Positions 16,021 to 23,852 are shown, numbered from the stretch's first letter. The stretch is DNA of 60,649 bases from Oscillospiraceae bacterium (GCA_015068705.1 SVJZ01000011.1:1-60649); one strand, 5' to 3'. A program made the numbers and translations. Notes: generated from the letters alone by a model not told the origin.

Positions 16021-16686
16021 TTACCTCCCGCTTTTTCCAAGTATCCGGACGGTATCTCCGTTTTTCAGTCCTGCAGAATTGGCATCATCGGTATCAATGT
16101 GCATTTCGGTATTGAAATCATCCCGCACACGAATTTGTACCTCATAGAATTTAGTGGGTTTTACTCCCTCCACCAAAACATCTACATAATCGCCATCCTC
16201 CAGGTTGTGCCCGGTGGCATATTCTGGAGTTAAGTGTATGTGACGATTGGCAATGATAACGCCCTCTTTTAAGTATACGCTTCCCTTAGGACCCACGATT
16301 ACAATTCGTTCCGATCCTGCCACTTCGCCCGAAGGCCGTACCGGCGGGCTTACTTTCAGCACAAAGGTATCCGTTCGTGAAATTTCCACTTGCGTTTGCT
16401 TACGCACAGGTCCCAAAACACGAACATTTTCTATTGCCTTAAGAGAAGGACCGACCAAGGTAACCACTTCTTCGGAGGCAAATTCACGCCCCATCAGTGT
16501 CTTTTTCTTGGTCAATTCATAACCCGCACCAAATAAAGTATCCAAATCCTCACGGGAAAGATGGATGTGTCGCTGGGACACACCAATTTTCACTCCATCA
16601 TTTGCAGGTACTGGCTCTGGTTTCTTTTCATTTGTATATTGAGAGATGGCGGCATTTACCACCGCTTCAATTGTTTTCAATTCCAT
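16021..16686 (-). CDS. pduL: Phosphate propanoyltransferase PduL
   Basis: Converts propionyl-CoA and phosphate to propionyl phosphate inside the shell, recycling CoA for the aldehyde dehydrogenase. 221 aa. Zinc-binding duplicated motifs SQRHIHLSREDLD (first half) and IANRHIHLTPEYA (second half) and the tail FNTEMHIDTDDANSAGL are diagnostic of PduL rather than the unrelated Pta family. Residues 1-18 (MELKTIEAVVNAAISQYT) form a probable amphipathic encapsulation peptide, followed by a Lys/Pro linker. The start follows CGGAGGTAAATGAT; an earlier in-frame ATG overlaps that site. Confidence 0.94.
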   Translation of the reverse strand: MELKTIEAVVNAAISQYTNEKKPEPVPANDGVKIGVSQRHIHLSREDLDTLFGAGYELTKKKTLMGREFASEEVVTLVGPSLKAIENVRVLGPVRKQTQVEISRTDTFVLKVSPPVRPSGEVAGSERIVIVGPKGSVYLKEGVIIANRHIHLTPEYATGHNLEDGDYVDVLVEGVKPTKFYEVQIRVRDDFNTEMHIDTDDANSAGLKNGDTVRILGKSGR

Positions 16687-16708
16687 ATCATTTACCTCCG
16701 TAATCAAC

Positions 16709-17356
16709 TCAGGACTCGGAACTCATATCAAAATATTTTAAAATTTCGGGATGCGGATTGGCAATTGCTTCGCAACCATATACCTCTCCGATTTCTTCGG
16801 CGGCTGCTACACCGGCTTCCAATGCAGAAGAAACAGCAGAGATATTTCCTGCCACCACCAAAGTTACCAATCGACCGCCCAAGCGTTTTTCACTATGCAC
16901 CAAACGAACATCAGCGGCTTTTACCATAGCATCCAAACCATAAATGGAAGCAACCAATCCCTGAATTTCCAACAAGCCGATCGCCTCGATGCGCTCGGGG
17001 ACTTTTGTTTCTACATTCAGAAAGGATTTGGGGAGTTTTTTATTGTATTTATCCTTGTTAACATCCATCAAATATGCCATCGGGTCCAAATCGTCAGCAG
17101 GACGGGGAATCACATGGGAAATAATATATTTCCCCTTCTCCGTCGCATATGCTTTTCCGGCTTCAACCGCAGCCCGAATCGCCGCCACATTCCCCTCCAT
17201 TTTCACTTCCATCACCAACGGTGCAGGAACATCCGTGCGGATGGGACGGTTGCGGTCAAATGCAATAATACGCACATCTGCTGCCTTGGCAGCAATATCT
17301 GCGGTGCATACGGCGCTTGTAAAACTATATACTTCTAGCATTCCCAATGCTTGCAT
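16709..17356 (-). CDS. Tandem-BMC-domain shell protein (BMC-T)
   Basis: Shell protein with two fused BMC domains, expected to form a pseudohexameric trimer. 215 aa: first domain residues 1 to about 85 (MQALGMLEVYSFTSAVCTAD ... VIPRP), a charged linker (about 88-120, DDLDPMAYLMDVNKDKY), second domain from RIEAIGLLEIQGLVASIYGLDAMVKAADV to PHPEILKYF. It lacks the PduT CPGK cysteine motif, so it is a separate class, perhaps gating metabolite flow as proposed for other BMC-T proteins. It lies 22 bases upstream of pduL, with a stable hairpin between it and pduP. AAAGGA is a modest ribosome-binding site. Confidence 0.9.
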   Translation of the reverse strand: MQALGMLEVYSFTSAVCTADIAAKAADVRIIAFDRNRPIRTDVPAPLVMEVKMEGNVAAIRAAVEAGKAYATEKGKYIISHVIPRPADDLDPMAYLMDVNKDKYNKKLPKSFLNVETKVPERIEAIGLLEIQGLVASIYGLDAMVKAADVRLVHSEKRLGGRLVTLVVAGNISAVSSALEAGVAAAEEIGEVYGCEAIANPHPEILKYFDMSSES

Positions 17357-17388
17357 ATGTGTCCATTCCTTTCTGTGTATTACATAAC

Positions 17389-17421
17389 GATATGTTGCAC
17401 ACGACTCATGTGCAACATATC
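17389..17421 (-). other. Intercistronic hairpin downstream of pduP
   Basis: GATATGTTGCACA (17389-17401) and TGTGCAACATATC (17409-17421): perfect 13-bp arms with a 7-base loop and no following T-run, so it is not a classical terminator. Located between the pduP stop codon and the next BMC-T start; it could protect the 3' end of the upstream message or damp read-through. Confidence 0.7.
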
Positions 17422-17428
17422 AAGCTGA

Positions 17429-18835
17429 TTATACAATGTGCAACCCGTCTACCATAACACAACGCCGCGCACGGGTAAACGAATGTGCCGCTGTAAGACC
17501 CTCGCCGGTAGGTCCTGCAATGGTAAAGGTGGTGTATCCTTCTCCACCTGCACCAATACCGGCATAGGAAGGCGCATTTTTTACAAAAATGGTGGTTTCT
17601 ACCGCTCGTGCAAATTTGGTCAGGTTGTCAATGTTTTTGGAGTGAATGTGCGCCGAATGGCGATTTCCATGCTCTGCCGCAACAGCAAGGGTAATTGCCT
17701 CATCAATGTCTTTTACCCGTACAATGGGCAAAATGGGCATCATCATTTCCACCTGCACAAACGGATGGTTTGCATCTGTTTCGCAAATAATCAAACGGGG
17801 ATCTGCATCAATACCCAATTCCTTGAGGAATTTACCTGCATCTCTGCCAACCCAATCCTTTTGAATCTGATACTTGCCATTCTTTTCCATCAAAGCGATG
17901 TCGCGCAATTTGTTTACCTGATCACCGCGGAGCAGATATGCACCATTATCACACATATTACGAATAAGCTGATCAGCAACATCTGAAAAAACAAAACATT
18001 CTTTTTCGGCAATGCAAGGCAGATTGTTGTCAAAGCTTGCACCGGCAACAATATCCTTTGCAGCTTTTGCAATATCTGCAGTATTGTCCACAATAACAGG
18101 CGGATTGCCTGCACCGGCACCAATCGCCTTTTTACCCGACGAAAGCAGTGTACGTACAACACCGGGGCCGCCGGTTGCCACCAGCATTTTAACAATGGGA
18201 GATTCCATCATTTCCTTGGAAGAATCCATGGTAGGATTCACCACCGAAACCACCAGGTTTTCAGGTCCCCCTGCCTCTAAAATCGCGCGGTTTACCAAAT
18301 CAACCGCGTAGTTTGCAATCTTCTTTGCGTTGGGGTGCGGATTAAATACCACACCATTACCTGCAGCAAGCATACCAATCGAATTACAGATAACTGTTTC
18401 GCTCGGATTGGTGGAAGGTGTGATACTGCCGATTACACCATAGGGTGCCATTTCAACCAGTGTCATACCTCTGTCACCCGTAAATACACGAGGCTCCAAA
18501 TCCTCAGTTCCGGGCGTTTTATTTGCCACCAACTGATGCTTAATGATTTTGTCGGTAACACGGCCCATGCCGGTTTCCTCCACGCCTAATTTTGCCATTT
18601 CTTCTGCTTCATTGAGCGTAAGCTCACGAATTTTGGCAATGATATGTTCGCGTTGTTCCAATGTATATTGGCGGTACTGGGTATATGCCTTTTGTACCGC
18701 TTCCAATGCCTCGGTCATGCTCTCAAACACACCACGTTTGGATTTGCATTTGCAATTACCACCGCACGAAGTATGAATATTGGCACTATCCAGAACAGAC
18801 CGGACGATTTCGCTAATTTGTTTTTCGTCTATCAT
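17429..18835 (-). CDS. pduP: CoA-acylating propionaldehyde dehydrogenase (PduP/EutE family)
   Basis: Oxidises propanal to propionyl-CoA with NAD+ inside the microcompartment. 468 aa. The N-terminus MIDEKQISEIVRSVLDSA is a probable encapsulation helix, followed by a Cys-rich linker (C24, C28, C30 in SCGGNCKCKSKRG). The catalytic domain has the family patterns PYGVIGSITPSTNPSETVICN and FNPHPNAKK, with the nucleophile C274 in FDNNLPCIAEKE. Strong site TGGAGGACAAAA. It is flanked on both sides by hairpins, unlike the other cargo genes in the operon. Confidence 0.94.
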   Translation of the reverse strand: MIDEKQISEIVRSVLDSANIHTSCGGNCKCKSKRGVFESMTEALEAVQKAYTQYRQYTLEQREHIIAKIRELTLNEAEEMAKLGVEETGMGRVTDKIIKHQLVANKTPGTEDLEPRVFTGDRGMTLVEMAPYGVIGSITPSTNPSETVICNSIGMLAAGNGVVFNPHPNAKKIANYAVDLVNRAILEAGGPENLVVSVVNPTMDSSKEMMESPIVKMLVATGGPGVVRTLLSSGKKAIGAGAGNPPVIVDNTADIAKAAKDIVAGASFDNNLPCIAEKECFVFSDVADQLIRNMCDNGAYLLRGDQVNKLRDIALMEKNGKYQIQKDWVGRDAGKFLKELGIDADPRLIICETDANHPFVQVEMMMPILPIVRVKDIDEAITLAVAAEHGNRHSAHIHSKNIDNLTKFARAVETTIFVKNAPSYAGIGAGGEGYTTFTIAGPTGEGLTAAHSFTRARRCVMVDGLHIV

Positions 18836-18884
18836 TTTTGTCCTCCATTTCCCGCCGGATAAACAGTTACGGCGAAAACAGTCA

Positions 18885-18903
18885 AGGGGTCTTAATTACC
18901 CCT
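18885..18903 (-). other. Small intercistronic hairpin upstream of pduP
   Basis: AGGGGT (18885-18890) and ACCCCT (18898-18903) pair across a 7-base loop between the pduT-like stop codon and pduP. No T-run follows on the minus strand. Short arms, so lower confidence than the downstream hairpin. Confidence 0.45.
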
Positions 18904-18909
18904 GTCAAA

Positions 18910-19458
18910 TCAAAGTATAGATTCCCAAAGTTTGGGATCGGGATTGGGAGTAACAGAGCTATCAAGCAGCATGCCGTTCTTCCCCACTTCATTTTTTGCC
19001 CGCTCGATTGCCGCTTCCACCGCCGCAATCTCACCGGTTAATAACAAATAGGATTTTCCGCACATACCACGGCAAATCCGAAGTTCAACCAATTCTACCA
19101 ATGACGTTTTTGCAGCAGCATCTGCCGCTACAATCGCCGATGCACCGGAATATGTTTCAATGACACCCAATGCATGTGGAGAGCCGATTTCGGCAGCACC
19201 GCAAAGTGCCGGGAAAATGGACTCATGCGGATTGCCCAGTACAAAACTGTCAACCAGGCGTTCACCAAATTGCACACGGGATGCATCAACCGCCGCCCTT
19301 ACCGCCGACAGTTCTCCGCTGATAATCACAATGTATTTTCCTGGACATACCACCTGAGCTTCCAGCAAGTCAACCTCGGCAGTCTTGACCATAAGGTCTG
19401 CCGCCTGAATACCCGCGGAAACGGTGGTATATTCTACCATACCGATTGCTTTTCCCAT
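18910..19458 (-). CDS. pduT: PduT-type tandem BMC shell protein with a predicted Fe-S site
   Basis: Fused BMC-T shell subunit, 182 aa, two BMC domains (about 1-85 and 95-175). In PduT three Cys38 residues around the trimer pore hold a [4Fe-4S] cluster thought to pass electrons through the shell. The same motif is here: C38 in VVCPGKYIVI. The C-terminus (TPNPDPKLWESIL) also resembles PduT. Additional cysteines occur at LRICRGMCGKSY. The gene lies next to pduS, its likely redox partner. AGGAGAGG precedes the ATG. Confidence 0.9.
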   Translation of the reverse strand: MGKAIGMVEYTTVSAGIQAADLMVKTAEVDLLEAQVVCPGKYIVIISGELSAVRAAVDASRVQFGERLVDSFVLGNPHESIFPALCGAAEIGSPHALGVIETYSGASAIVAADAAAKTSLVELVELRICRGMCGKSYLLLTGEIAAVEAAIERAKNEVGKNGMLLDSSVTPNPDPKLWESIL

Positions 19459-19476
19459 AAAACCGAACCTCTCCTA

Positions 19477-20817
19477 TTACGATTGCATCTGTATTACAAT
19501 CACATCATTTCCTACTTCCTTCACCACACCGGTAATGGGTGTATGCAAAGGAAGACTCAATTTTCCTTCTGCTGCCATACCGATTTCCTGCCCTGCCGCA
19601 ACCCAGTCACCCGGTTTTACCGTTGGAACTGACGGTGCACCAATGTGCTGTTGAAGGGGCAGACGCAACACAGACGAAACATACGTTTCATCCAGAATCG
19701 GCGCCGGCTTGTTATAACGGCTCAACCCCAAACGAGCAGTCAACCGTCCCAAGGAAACCTTCCGGTACGGACGCTCGGGGGCAACATTTGAAGCCTCTTG
19801 CTTTGTCACTGTAATGCCTTTTGCACGCAACCCGTTTTTATAGGTGCCAATCAGCGATGCAGGTGATAATCCCTGTCCGCAGGCATACATTTCACACAAC
19901 CCACACTGCGAACAGTACATGGTATTCAAAAATGCATTTACCTTTTCGGGTGCATTGTTTGCCACAGCATTCATAAATTCATGCGGCTCGATGGGATGCC
20001 CTAGCTGATGGCGAGGACACAAATCGGTGCACATACGGCAACTGCAACACGCACTCATTGCACGATGTACATTCACAGTAGTTTTGCTTTTGCGTCTGAG
20101 CACCAACGAATGATTTTCCGGCAAAATAATAACTGCATTGGTGGTTTTGGTCACCGTTTCATACGGATTGGCAATCCGACCGGTCATGGGTCCGCCGGAA
20201 ATATACACCGGATTTTCGGTCGTAATCTTTCCCGCCTTTTCCACCACATCCTTCAATGTCATGCCAAGCGGTACGCGCACCGTAACAGGATGCTCCACCT
20301 CACCGGCAACCATCACATACTTGTGTGTTACCGGCGCACCGTTTTCCACTGCATCCCAAAGGTTAAGCAGCGTTTCCACGTTAAACACAGTTACCCCGAC
20401 CGAAATCGGGATATCACCGGGTGGAACCACTCTACCGGTCGCCTCGTAAATCAACACCACTTCATCCCCTGCCGGATATACCTCGGGCAACAGACAAATT
20501 TCGGTGTTCGGATAGGAAGAAAGCACGCCTTCCAGCGCCTCTCGTGCTTCACGATAAGAAGGTTTTAGGGCAACAATGACCCGTTTGGCTTCTACCACTT
20601 CCGCAATCATACAAAGGCTACCGACAATTTCCCGTGCATATTTTGCCAACAACTGACGATGCACACGAAAGAGCGGCTCACATTCAGCGCAATTACATAT
20701 CACTGTATCTGCACGTTTATCCAGTTTTGCGTAGGTGGGAAAGCCTGCCCCGCCCGCGCCTGCAATACCGCAGTCACGGGCGATGGCCGACAATTCCTTT
20801 AATTGCAATTTTTTCAC
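19477..20817 (-). CDS. pduS: PduS-like RnfC-family flavin/Fe-S electron-transfer protein
   Basis: Shell-associated oxidoreductase with flavin and two [4Fe-4S] clusters. 446 aa. An RnfC-like N-terminal portion has the glycine-rich GIAGAGGAGFPTYAK and ICNCAECEPL, followed by a SLBB-type region (MVAGEVEHPVTVRVPLG). Two ferredoxin motifs follow: C257-C260-C263-C267 (CSCRMCTDLCP region) and C302-C305-C308-C313 (CSQCGLCEMYAC). In Pdu systems it reduces cobalamin; this locus uses a B12-free glycyl-radical enzyme, so another role (NADH reoxidation, or electron export through PduT) is more likely. It begins with GTG overlapping the vertex gene stop by four bases (GTGA). Confidence 0.92.
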   Translation of the reverse strand: MKKLQLKELSAIARDCGIAGAGGAGFPTYAKLDKRADTVICNCAECEPLFRVHRQLLAKYAREIVGSLCMIAEVVEAKRVIVALKPSYREAREALEGVLSSYPNTEICLLPEVYPAGDEVVLIYEATGRVVPPGDIPISVGVTVFNVETLLNLWDAVENGAPVTHKYVMVAGEVEHPVTVRVPLGMTLKDVVEKAGKITTENPVYISGGPMTGRIANPYETVTKTTNAVIILPENHSLVLRRKSKTTVNVHRAMSACCSCRMCTDLCPRHQLGHPIEPHEFMNAVANNAPEKVNAFLNTMYCSQCGLCEMYACGQGLSPASLIGTYKNGLRAKGITVTKQEASNVAPERPYRKVSLGRLTARLGLSRYNKPAPILDETYVSSVLRLPLQQHIGAPSVPTVKPGDWVAAGQEIGMAAEGKLSLPLHTPITGVVKEVGNDVIVIQMQS

Positions 20818-21080
20818 AGTTCGATCCCCGTCCCATCATCTACAATGCCAACAATAGCGGCATCCACAGGGGAGTTTGCCTGACCGCAACCGATGCGTGC
20901 AGCGCTGCCGCAAGCGACCAGAACAATCTCGCCGATGCCCGCGCCAACATTATCAATGGCGATCAGCTTGCTTCCGCAAGACATTTCGGGCAACGGGTCA
21001 ACAATCAGAAATTTATTGCCGATTAAATTTTCGTTTTTGCGGGTTGCAACTACGCTACCCACAACCTTTCCGACGAGCAT
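20814..21080 (-). CDS. Pentameric vertex protein (EutN/CcmL family, BMC-P)
   Basis: Forms the pentamers that close the twelve vertices of the shell. 88 aa, with the EutN/CcmL opening MLVGKVVGSVVATRKNENLIG, LIVDPL and the closing segment NSPVDAAIVGIVDD. Single copy in the locus, as usual for a low-abundance vertex component. GGAAGGTGACGGT precedes the ATG; the stop overlaps pduS. Confidence 0.94.
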   Translation of the reverse strand: MLVGKVVGSVVATRKNENLIGNKFLIVDPLPEMSCGSKLIAIDNVGAGIGEIVLVACGSAARIGCGQANSPVDAAIVGIVDDGTGIEL

Positions 21081-21120
21081 ACCGTCACCTTCCTATAAAT
21101 TGCTATTGGTTTTCTGCACC

Positions 21121-21498
21121 TTATTTGAGAACGGGCAGAATTTTCTCCACGTCGCCGTGGGGTCTGGGGATTACGTGTGTAGCGATGATCTCGCCCAGCT
21201 TCTGTGCGGAGTTGCCGCCAGCCTCAACTGCAGCTTTTACAGCGCCAACGTCGCCACGAACCATAACACTTACCAGACCGGAACCGATTTTCTCGGTACC
21301 TACCAGTACAACGTTTGCAGCTTTGAGCATAGCGTCAGCTGCCTCAATTGCTGCTACCAAACCTCTGGTTTCGATCATTCCCAATGCTTCCTGTGCCATT
21401 TTCTTTACCTCCTGATTTGATTTAGTTTCAGTTTTTACTACTGCTTTTTCTTCAACCGGGGTTGCCGGTTTTGTGGACTTTTTTTTCTGTTCCGCCAT
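21121..21498 (-). CDS. Hexameric BMC shell protein with two possible starts
   Basis: PduA/EutM-type BMC-H protein. Two starts look functional. The long form begins at the ATG at 21498 ([12 protein letters not shown]), 9 bases after AAGGAG, and carries about 33 Lys/Glu/Thr-rich residues before the BMC fold. The short form begins at 21399 ([13 protein letters not shown], 92 aa), 8 bases after AGGAGGT, which is a better site, and ends in the same frame. The BMC domain holds [37 protein letters not shown] and the terminal [15 protein letters not shown] long/short pair from one gene parallels PduB/PduB' in the Pdu system. Very similar to the neighbouring gene at 21512-21787. Confidence 0.9.
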   Translation of the reverse strand: MAEQKKKSTKPATPVEEKAVVKTETKSNQEVKKMAQEALGMIETRGLVAAIEAADAMLKAANVVLVGTEKIGSGLVSVMVRGDVGAVKAAVEAGGNSAQKLGEIIATHVIPRPHGDVEKILPVLK

Positions 21499-21693
21499 TT
21501 TCATTCACTCCTTAGAGTTTGGGCAGGATTTTTTCCACATCACCATGAGGACGCGGAATTACATGTACAGCTACCAACTCGCCCAGTTTCTGTGCTGCGT
21601 TTGCGCCAACCTCAGCAGCAGCTTTTACTGCGCCAACGTCGCCACGAACCATAACACTTACCAGACCGGAACCGATTTTCTCGGTACCTACCA
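21242..21693. repeat. Duplicated BMC-H coding segment with a 64-nt identical stretch
   Basis: Bases 21242-21305 and 21630-21693 are identical over 64 nt (encoding the [20 protein letters not shown] region) and the genes stay highly similar on both sides. This indicates tandem duplication of a BMC-H gene, possibly maintained by gene conversion. Confidence 0.85.
21399..21414 (-). promoter_or_regulatory. Internal ribosome-binding site and second start in the BMC-H gene
   Basis: On the minus strand CAGGAGGTAAAGAAA is followed by ATG at 21399. The sequence lies within the Lys/Glu-rich extension codons (SNQEVKK), where such a perfect Shine-Dalgarno would not be expected from amino-acid constraints alone. 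Confidence 0.75.
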
Positions 21694-21787
21694 ATACTAC
21701 CTCTGCAGCTTTTACCATTGCGTCAGCTGCCTCGATTGCTGCAACCAGGCCTCTGGTTTCAACCATTCCCAATGCTTCCTGTGCCAT
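21512..21787 (-). CDS. Hexameric BMC shell protein (PduA/EutM type)
   Basis: Canonical single-BMC-domain shell subunit of 91 aa ([20 protein letters not shown] ... [16 protein letters not shown]), expected to form hexagonal tiles that make up the facets of the compartment. AGGAGG precedes the ATG by about 8 bases. First shell gene after the alcohol dehydrogenase. It differs from its neighbour mainly in the middle helix ([19 protein letters not shown] against [19 protein letters not shown]) and lacks an N-terminal extension. Confidence 0.95.
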   Translation of the reverse strand: MAQEALGMVETRGLVAAIEAADAMVKAAEVVLVGTEKIGSGLVSVMVRGDVGAVKAAAEVGANAAQKLGELVAVHVIPRPHGDVEKILPKL

Positions 21788-21814
21788 TTTTTAAATCCTC
21801 CTAAACAAAATATT

Positions 21815-23023
21815 TTATTCGTTGATAATTGCTATCTTAAGACCTTCCATTTTCAGGTTGGTCTGATGTGCTTCGTTAATCTGCGAAAGCGGATAACGGT
21901 GTGTGATAAGTTTTCCCATCGGCAATCCAATTCCTTTTGCACGTTTCAAGAAATCGAAGGTTGTTGCATAATCACGCAGGTTGTAAACCCACGAACCAAC
22001 CGTGGTGATTTCTTTTGAGCAAATGTCAAAGTGCGGATTGATGGTGGCATCGCCACCGTTGATGAAGAAACCAAGCTCGCACAAGCCGCCGCCTCTGCGG
22101 ATGAAGTGGTAGATGTTGCTATGTGCAATGGGAGAACCGGTGCACTGGAATCCGAAATCTGCCGGATATCCGCCAAACGCATCCTCCACCGCTTTGGTCA
22201 GTGCTTCAATACCCTGATGGTTTTTGAAGTTTACACCTGCACAAGCACCCATTTCCTTTGCAAAGTCAAGACGTTTTTGCTCGCCATCCACTGCAACGAT
22301 ATTTTCCACACCCATGGTGCGCAGAATTGCGATACAAATCAAACCGATCGGGCCGCATCCCTGTACAACCACGCGGCTGTTAAACCGCAGAATTCCGGTG
22401 GTTTTTGCACGTTCTACCGCATGAATAAGTACTGCCGAAGGCTCGATGAGAATACGCTCATCCAGGCTCAGGTCACTTACGTTAAATACAGTAGAGCCAC
22501 CACGAATTACCATGTAATCTGCAAACCAACCGTTGAGATGAATGTCATCATCCGGCAACAAGCCATAAACGTCTGCACTGCCTACGTTTTGTTTGTTTAA
22601 GTCAAACATGGTGATGTTGGGGTCATCCGAGAAAATCATACAGGTAACAACCTTATCACCAATACCCAGCGGCTTTCCTGCACTATCGCGTTTTACGTTC
22701 TTGCCCATTTTTACTATTTCGCCTGTTCCCTCGTGACCGAGAACAACCGGAATCAGTCCAAACGGATCGCGCTTGAACTCATGCGCGTCGGTGCCGCATA
22801 CGCCGCAACCTTCTACTTTTACCAAAATGTCATCATCGCCCAGTTCGGGGATGGGAAATTCTTTGATCTCATACTTTTCCAACGCCGTCAACATAGCGGC
22901 ACGGCTGGTAGCCGGTACCGACTTGGATGCGGACGGTGCGGATACGGGAGAGGAAGAATTGCCCTGCATTCCCTGCAAAACCTGCTTGACGATTGCCTCG
23001 ATGTTTGTCTGGTTCATTTCCAT
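21815..23023 (-). CDS. BMC-associated zinc alcohol dehydrogenase (medium-chain family)
   Basis: Probably reduces propanal to 1-propanol, or lactaldehyde to 1,2-propanediol, to regenerate NAD+ inside the shell. About 402 aa. The N-terminus (MEMNQTNIEAIVKQVLQGM) is a probable encapsulation peptide, joined by a Ser/Pro/Ala linker to a GroES-like domain with catalytic-zinc motifs GCGVCGTDAHEF and GHEGTGE, then a Rossmann domain (VVVQGCGPIGLICIAIL). The four-cysteine structural zinc lobe common in this family is not visible. Start is uncertain among ATGs at 23023 and 23017, with GGGTGG upstream; I use 23023. An iron-type ADH is more common in B12-dependent Pdu loci. Confidence 0.87.
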   Translation of the reverse strand: MEMNQTNIEAIVKQVLQGMQGNSSSPVSAPSASKSVPATSRAAMLTALEKYEIKEFPIPELGDDDILVKVEGCGVCGTDAHEFKRDPFGLIPVVLGHEGTGEIVKMGKNVKRDSAGKPLGIGDKVVTCMIFSDDPNITMFDLNKQNVGSADVYGLLPDDDIHLNGWFADYMVIRGGSTVFNVSDLSLDERILIEPSAVLIHAVERAKTTGILRFNSRVVVQGCGPIGLICIAILRTMGVENIVAVDGEQKRLDFAKEMGACAGVNFKNHQGIEALTKAVEDAFGGYPADFGFQCTGSPIAHSNIYHFIRRGGGLCELGFFINGGDATINPHFDICSKEITTVGSWVYNLRDYATTFDFLKRAKGIGLPMGKLITHRYPLSQINEAHQTNLKMEGLKIAIINE

Positions 23024-23054
23024 TCCTATAACCACCCTTTCCGGTCAAAGCCGA

Positions 23055-23852
23055 TTATTTCTGAAGCTGTGCCATTACCTTGCGGGTAATTTCTGCAACC
23101 AGTGCATCCTCGCTCTGGGCGTGACTGCCGCAATTGCCGTTACAGCTATGACAACTTGATTTACCATCTTTCGCATTGGGGCAAAGATTTGCCGGATGCT
23201 TGCCGGTCATACCAAACTGACGACGGATTTCATACAGACGCTCCACCTGCTCTTTGGAGAACTCCTTCGGACCGCCCAACTGACGTGCCAGGAAGAGCAA
23301 CTCTGCATAAAATTCAACCGATTCCATCTTGTGATAAGCCGAAAGCAACGAATCCGAATAGGTCAATGCGCCATGGCTTTCCAGCAACACTGCATCATAA
23401 TACTGCAGATATTTCTCAACTGCGTCCGGAATTTCATTGGTGGATGGTGTGCCGTATTCTGCAATGGGTACACAGCCAAGTGCGATAACTGCCTCGGGCA
23501 TGATGGGCTGAGTAAGCGGAATACCTGCAATTGCAAAGCTGGTTGCGTAGATGGGATGTGCGTGAACAACCGCCTGAACATCAGGACGTTTTTTGTAAAC
23601 ACGCATATGCATCTTAATCTCAGAGGAAGGACGGAAATTTCCGTTTGCCTGGATTACATTGCCCTCTGCGTCAACCTTGCATATGTACTCGGGGGTCATA
23701 AATCCTTTGCTTACACCGGTTGGTGTGCACAAAAACTCATTGTCATTGAGTTTTACCGAGATGTTGCCATCATTTGCCGCAACCATGCGTCTGTCATAGA
23801 TGCGCTTGCCGATGTCGCAAATTTGCTTTTTGATTTCAAATTCTGCTGCCAT
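23055..23852 (-). CDS. fucA: Class II deoxy-sugar phosphate aldolase (L-fuculose/rhamnulose-1-phosphate) with C-terminal encapsulation tail
   Basis: Cleaves L-fuculose-1-phosphate (probably also rhamnulose-1-phosphate) to dihydroxyacetone phosphate and L-lactaldehyde. 265 aa. The FucA fold is supported by the zinc ligands H97/H99 (VVHAHPIY) and H160 (ESHGAL), the acid E78 (SSEIK) and the phosphate loop ANDGNIS/TPTGVSKG. A tail is added to the normal enzyme: a Cys-rich linker with C224, C234, C237 and C241, then EDALVAEITRKVMAQLQK, a probable C-terminal encapsulation peptide. Start M follows AAGGAG by 9 bases. First gene after an internal promoter. Confidence 0.92.
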   Translation of the reverse strand: MAAEFEIKKQICDIGKRIYDRRMVAANDGNISVKLNDNEFLCTPTGVSKGFMTPEYICKVDAEGNVIQANGNFRPSSEIKMHMRVYKKRPDVQAVVHAHPIYATSFAIAGIPLTQPIMPEAVIALGCVPIAEYGTPSTNEIPDAVEKYLQYYDAVLLESHGALTYSDSLLSAYHKMESVEFYAELLFLARQLGGPKEFSKEQVERLYEIRRQFGMTGKHPANLCPNAKDGKSSCHSCNGNCGSHAQSEDALVAEITRKVMAQLQK

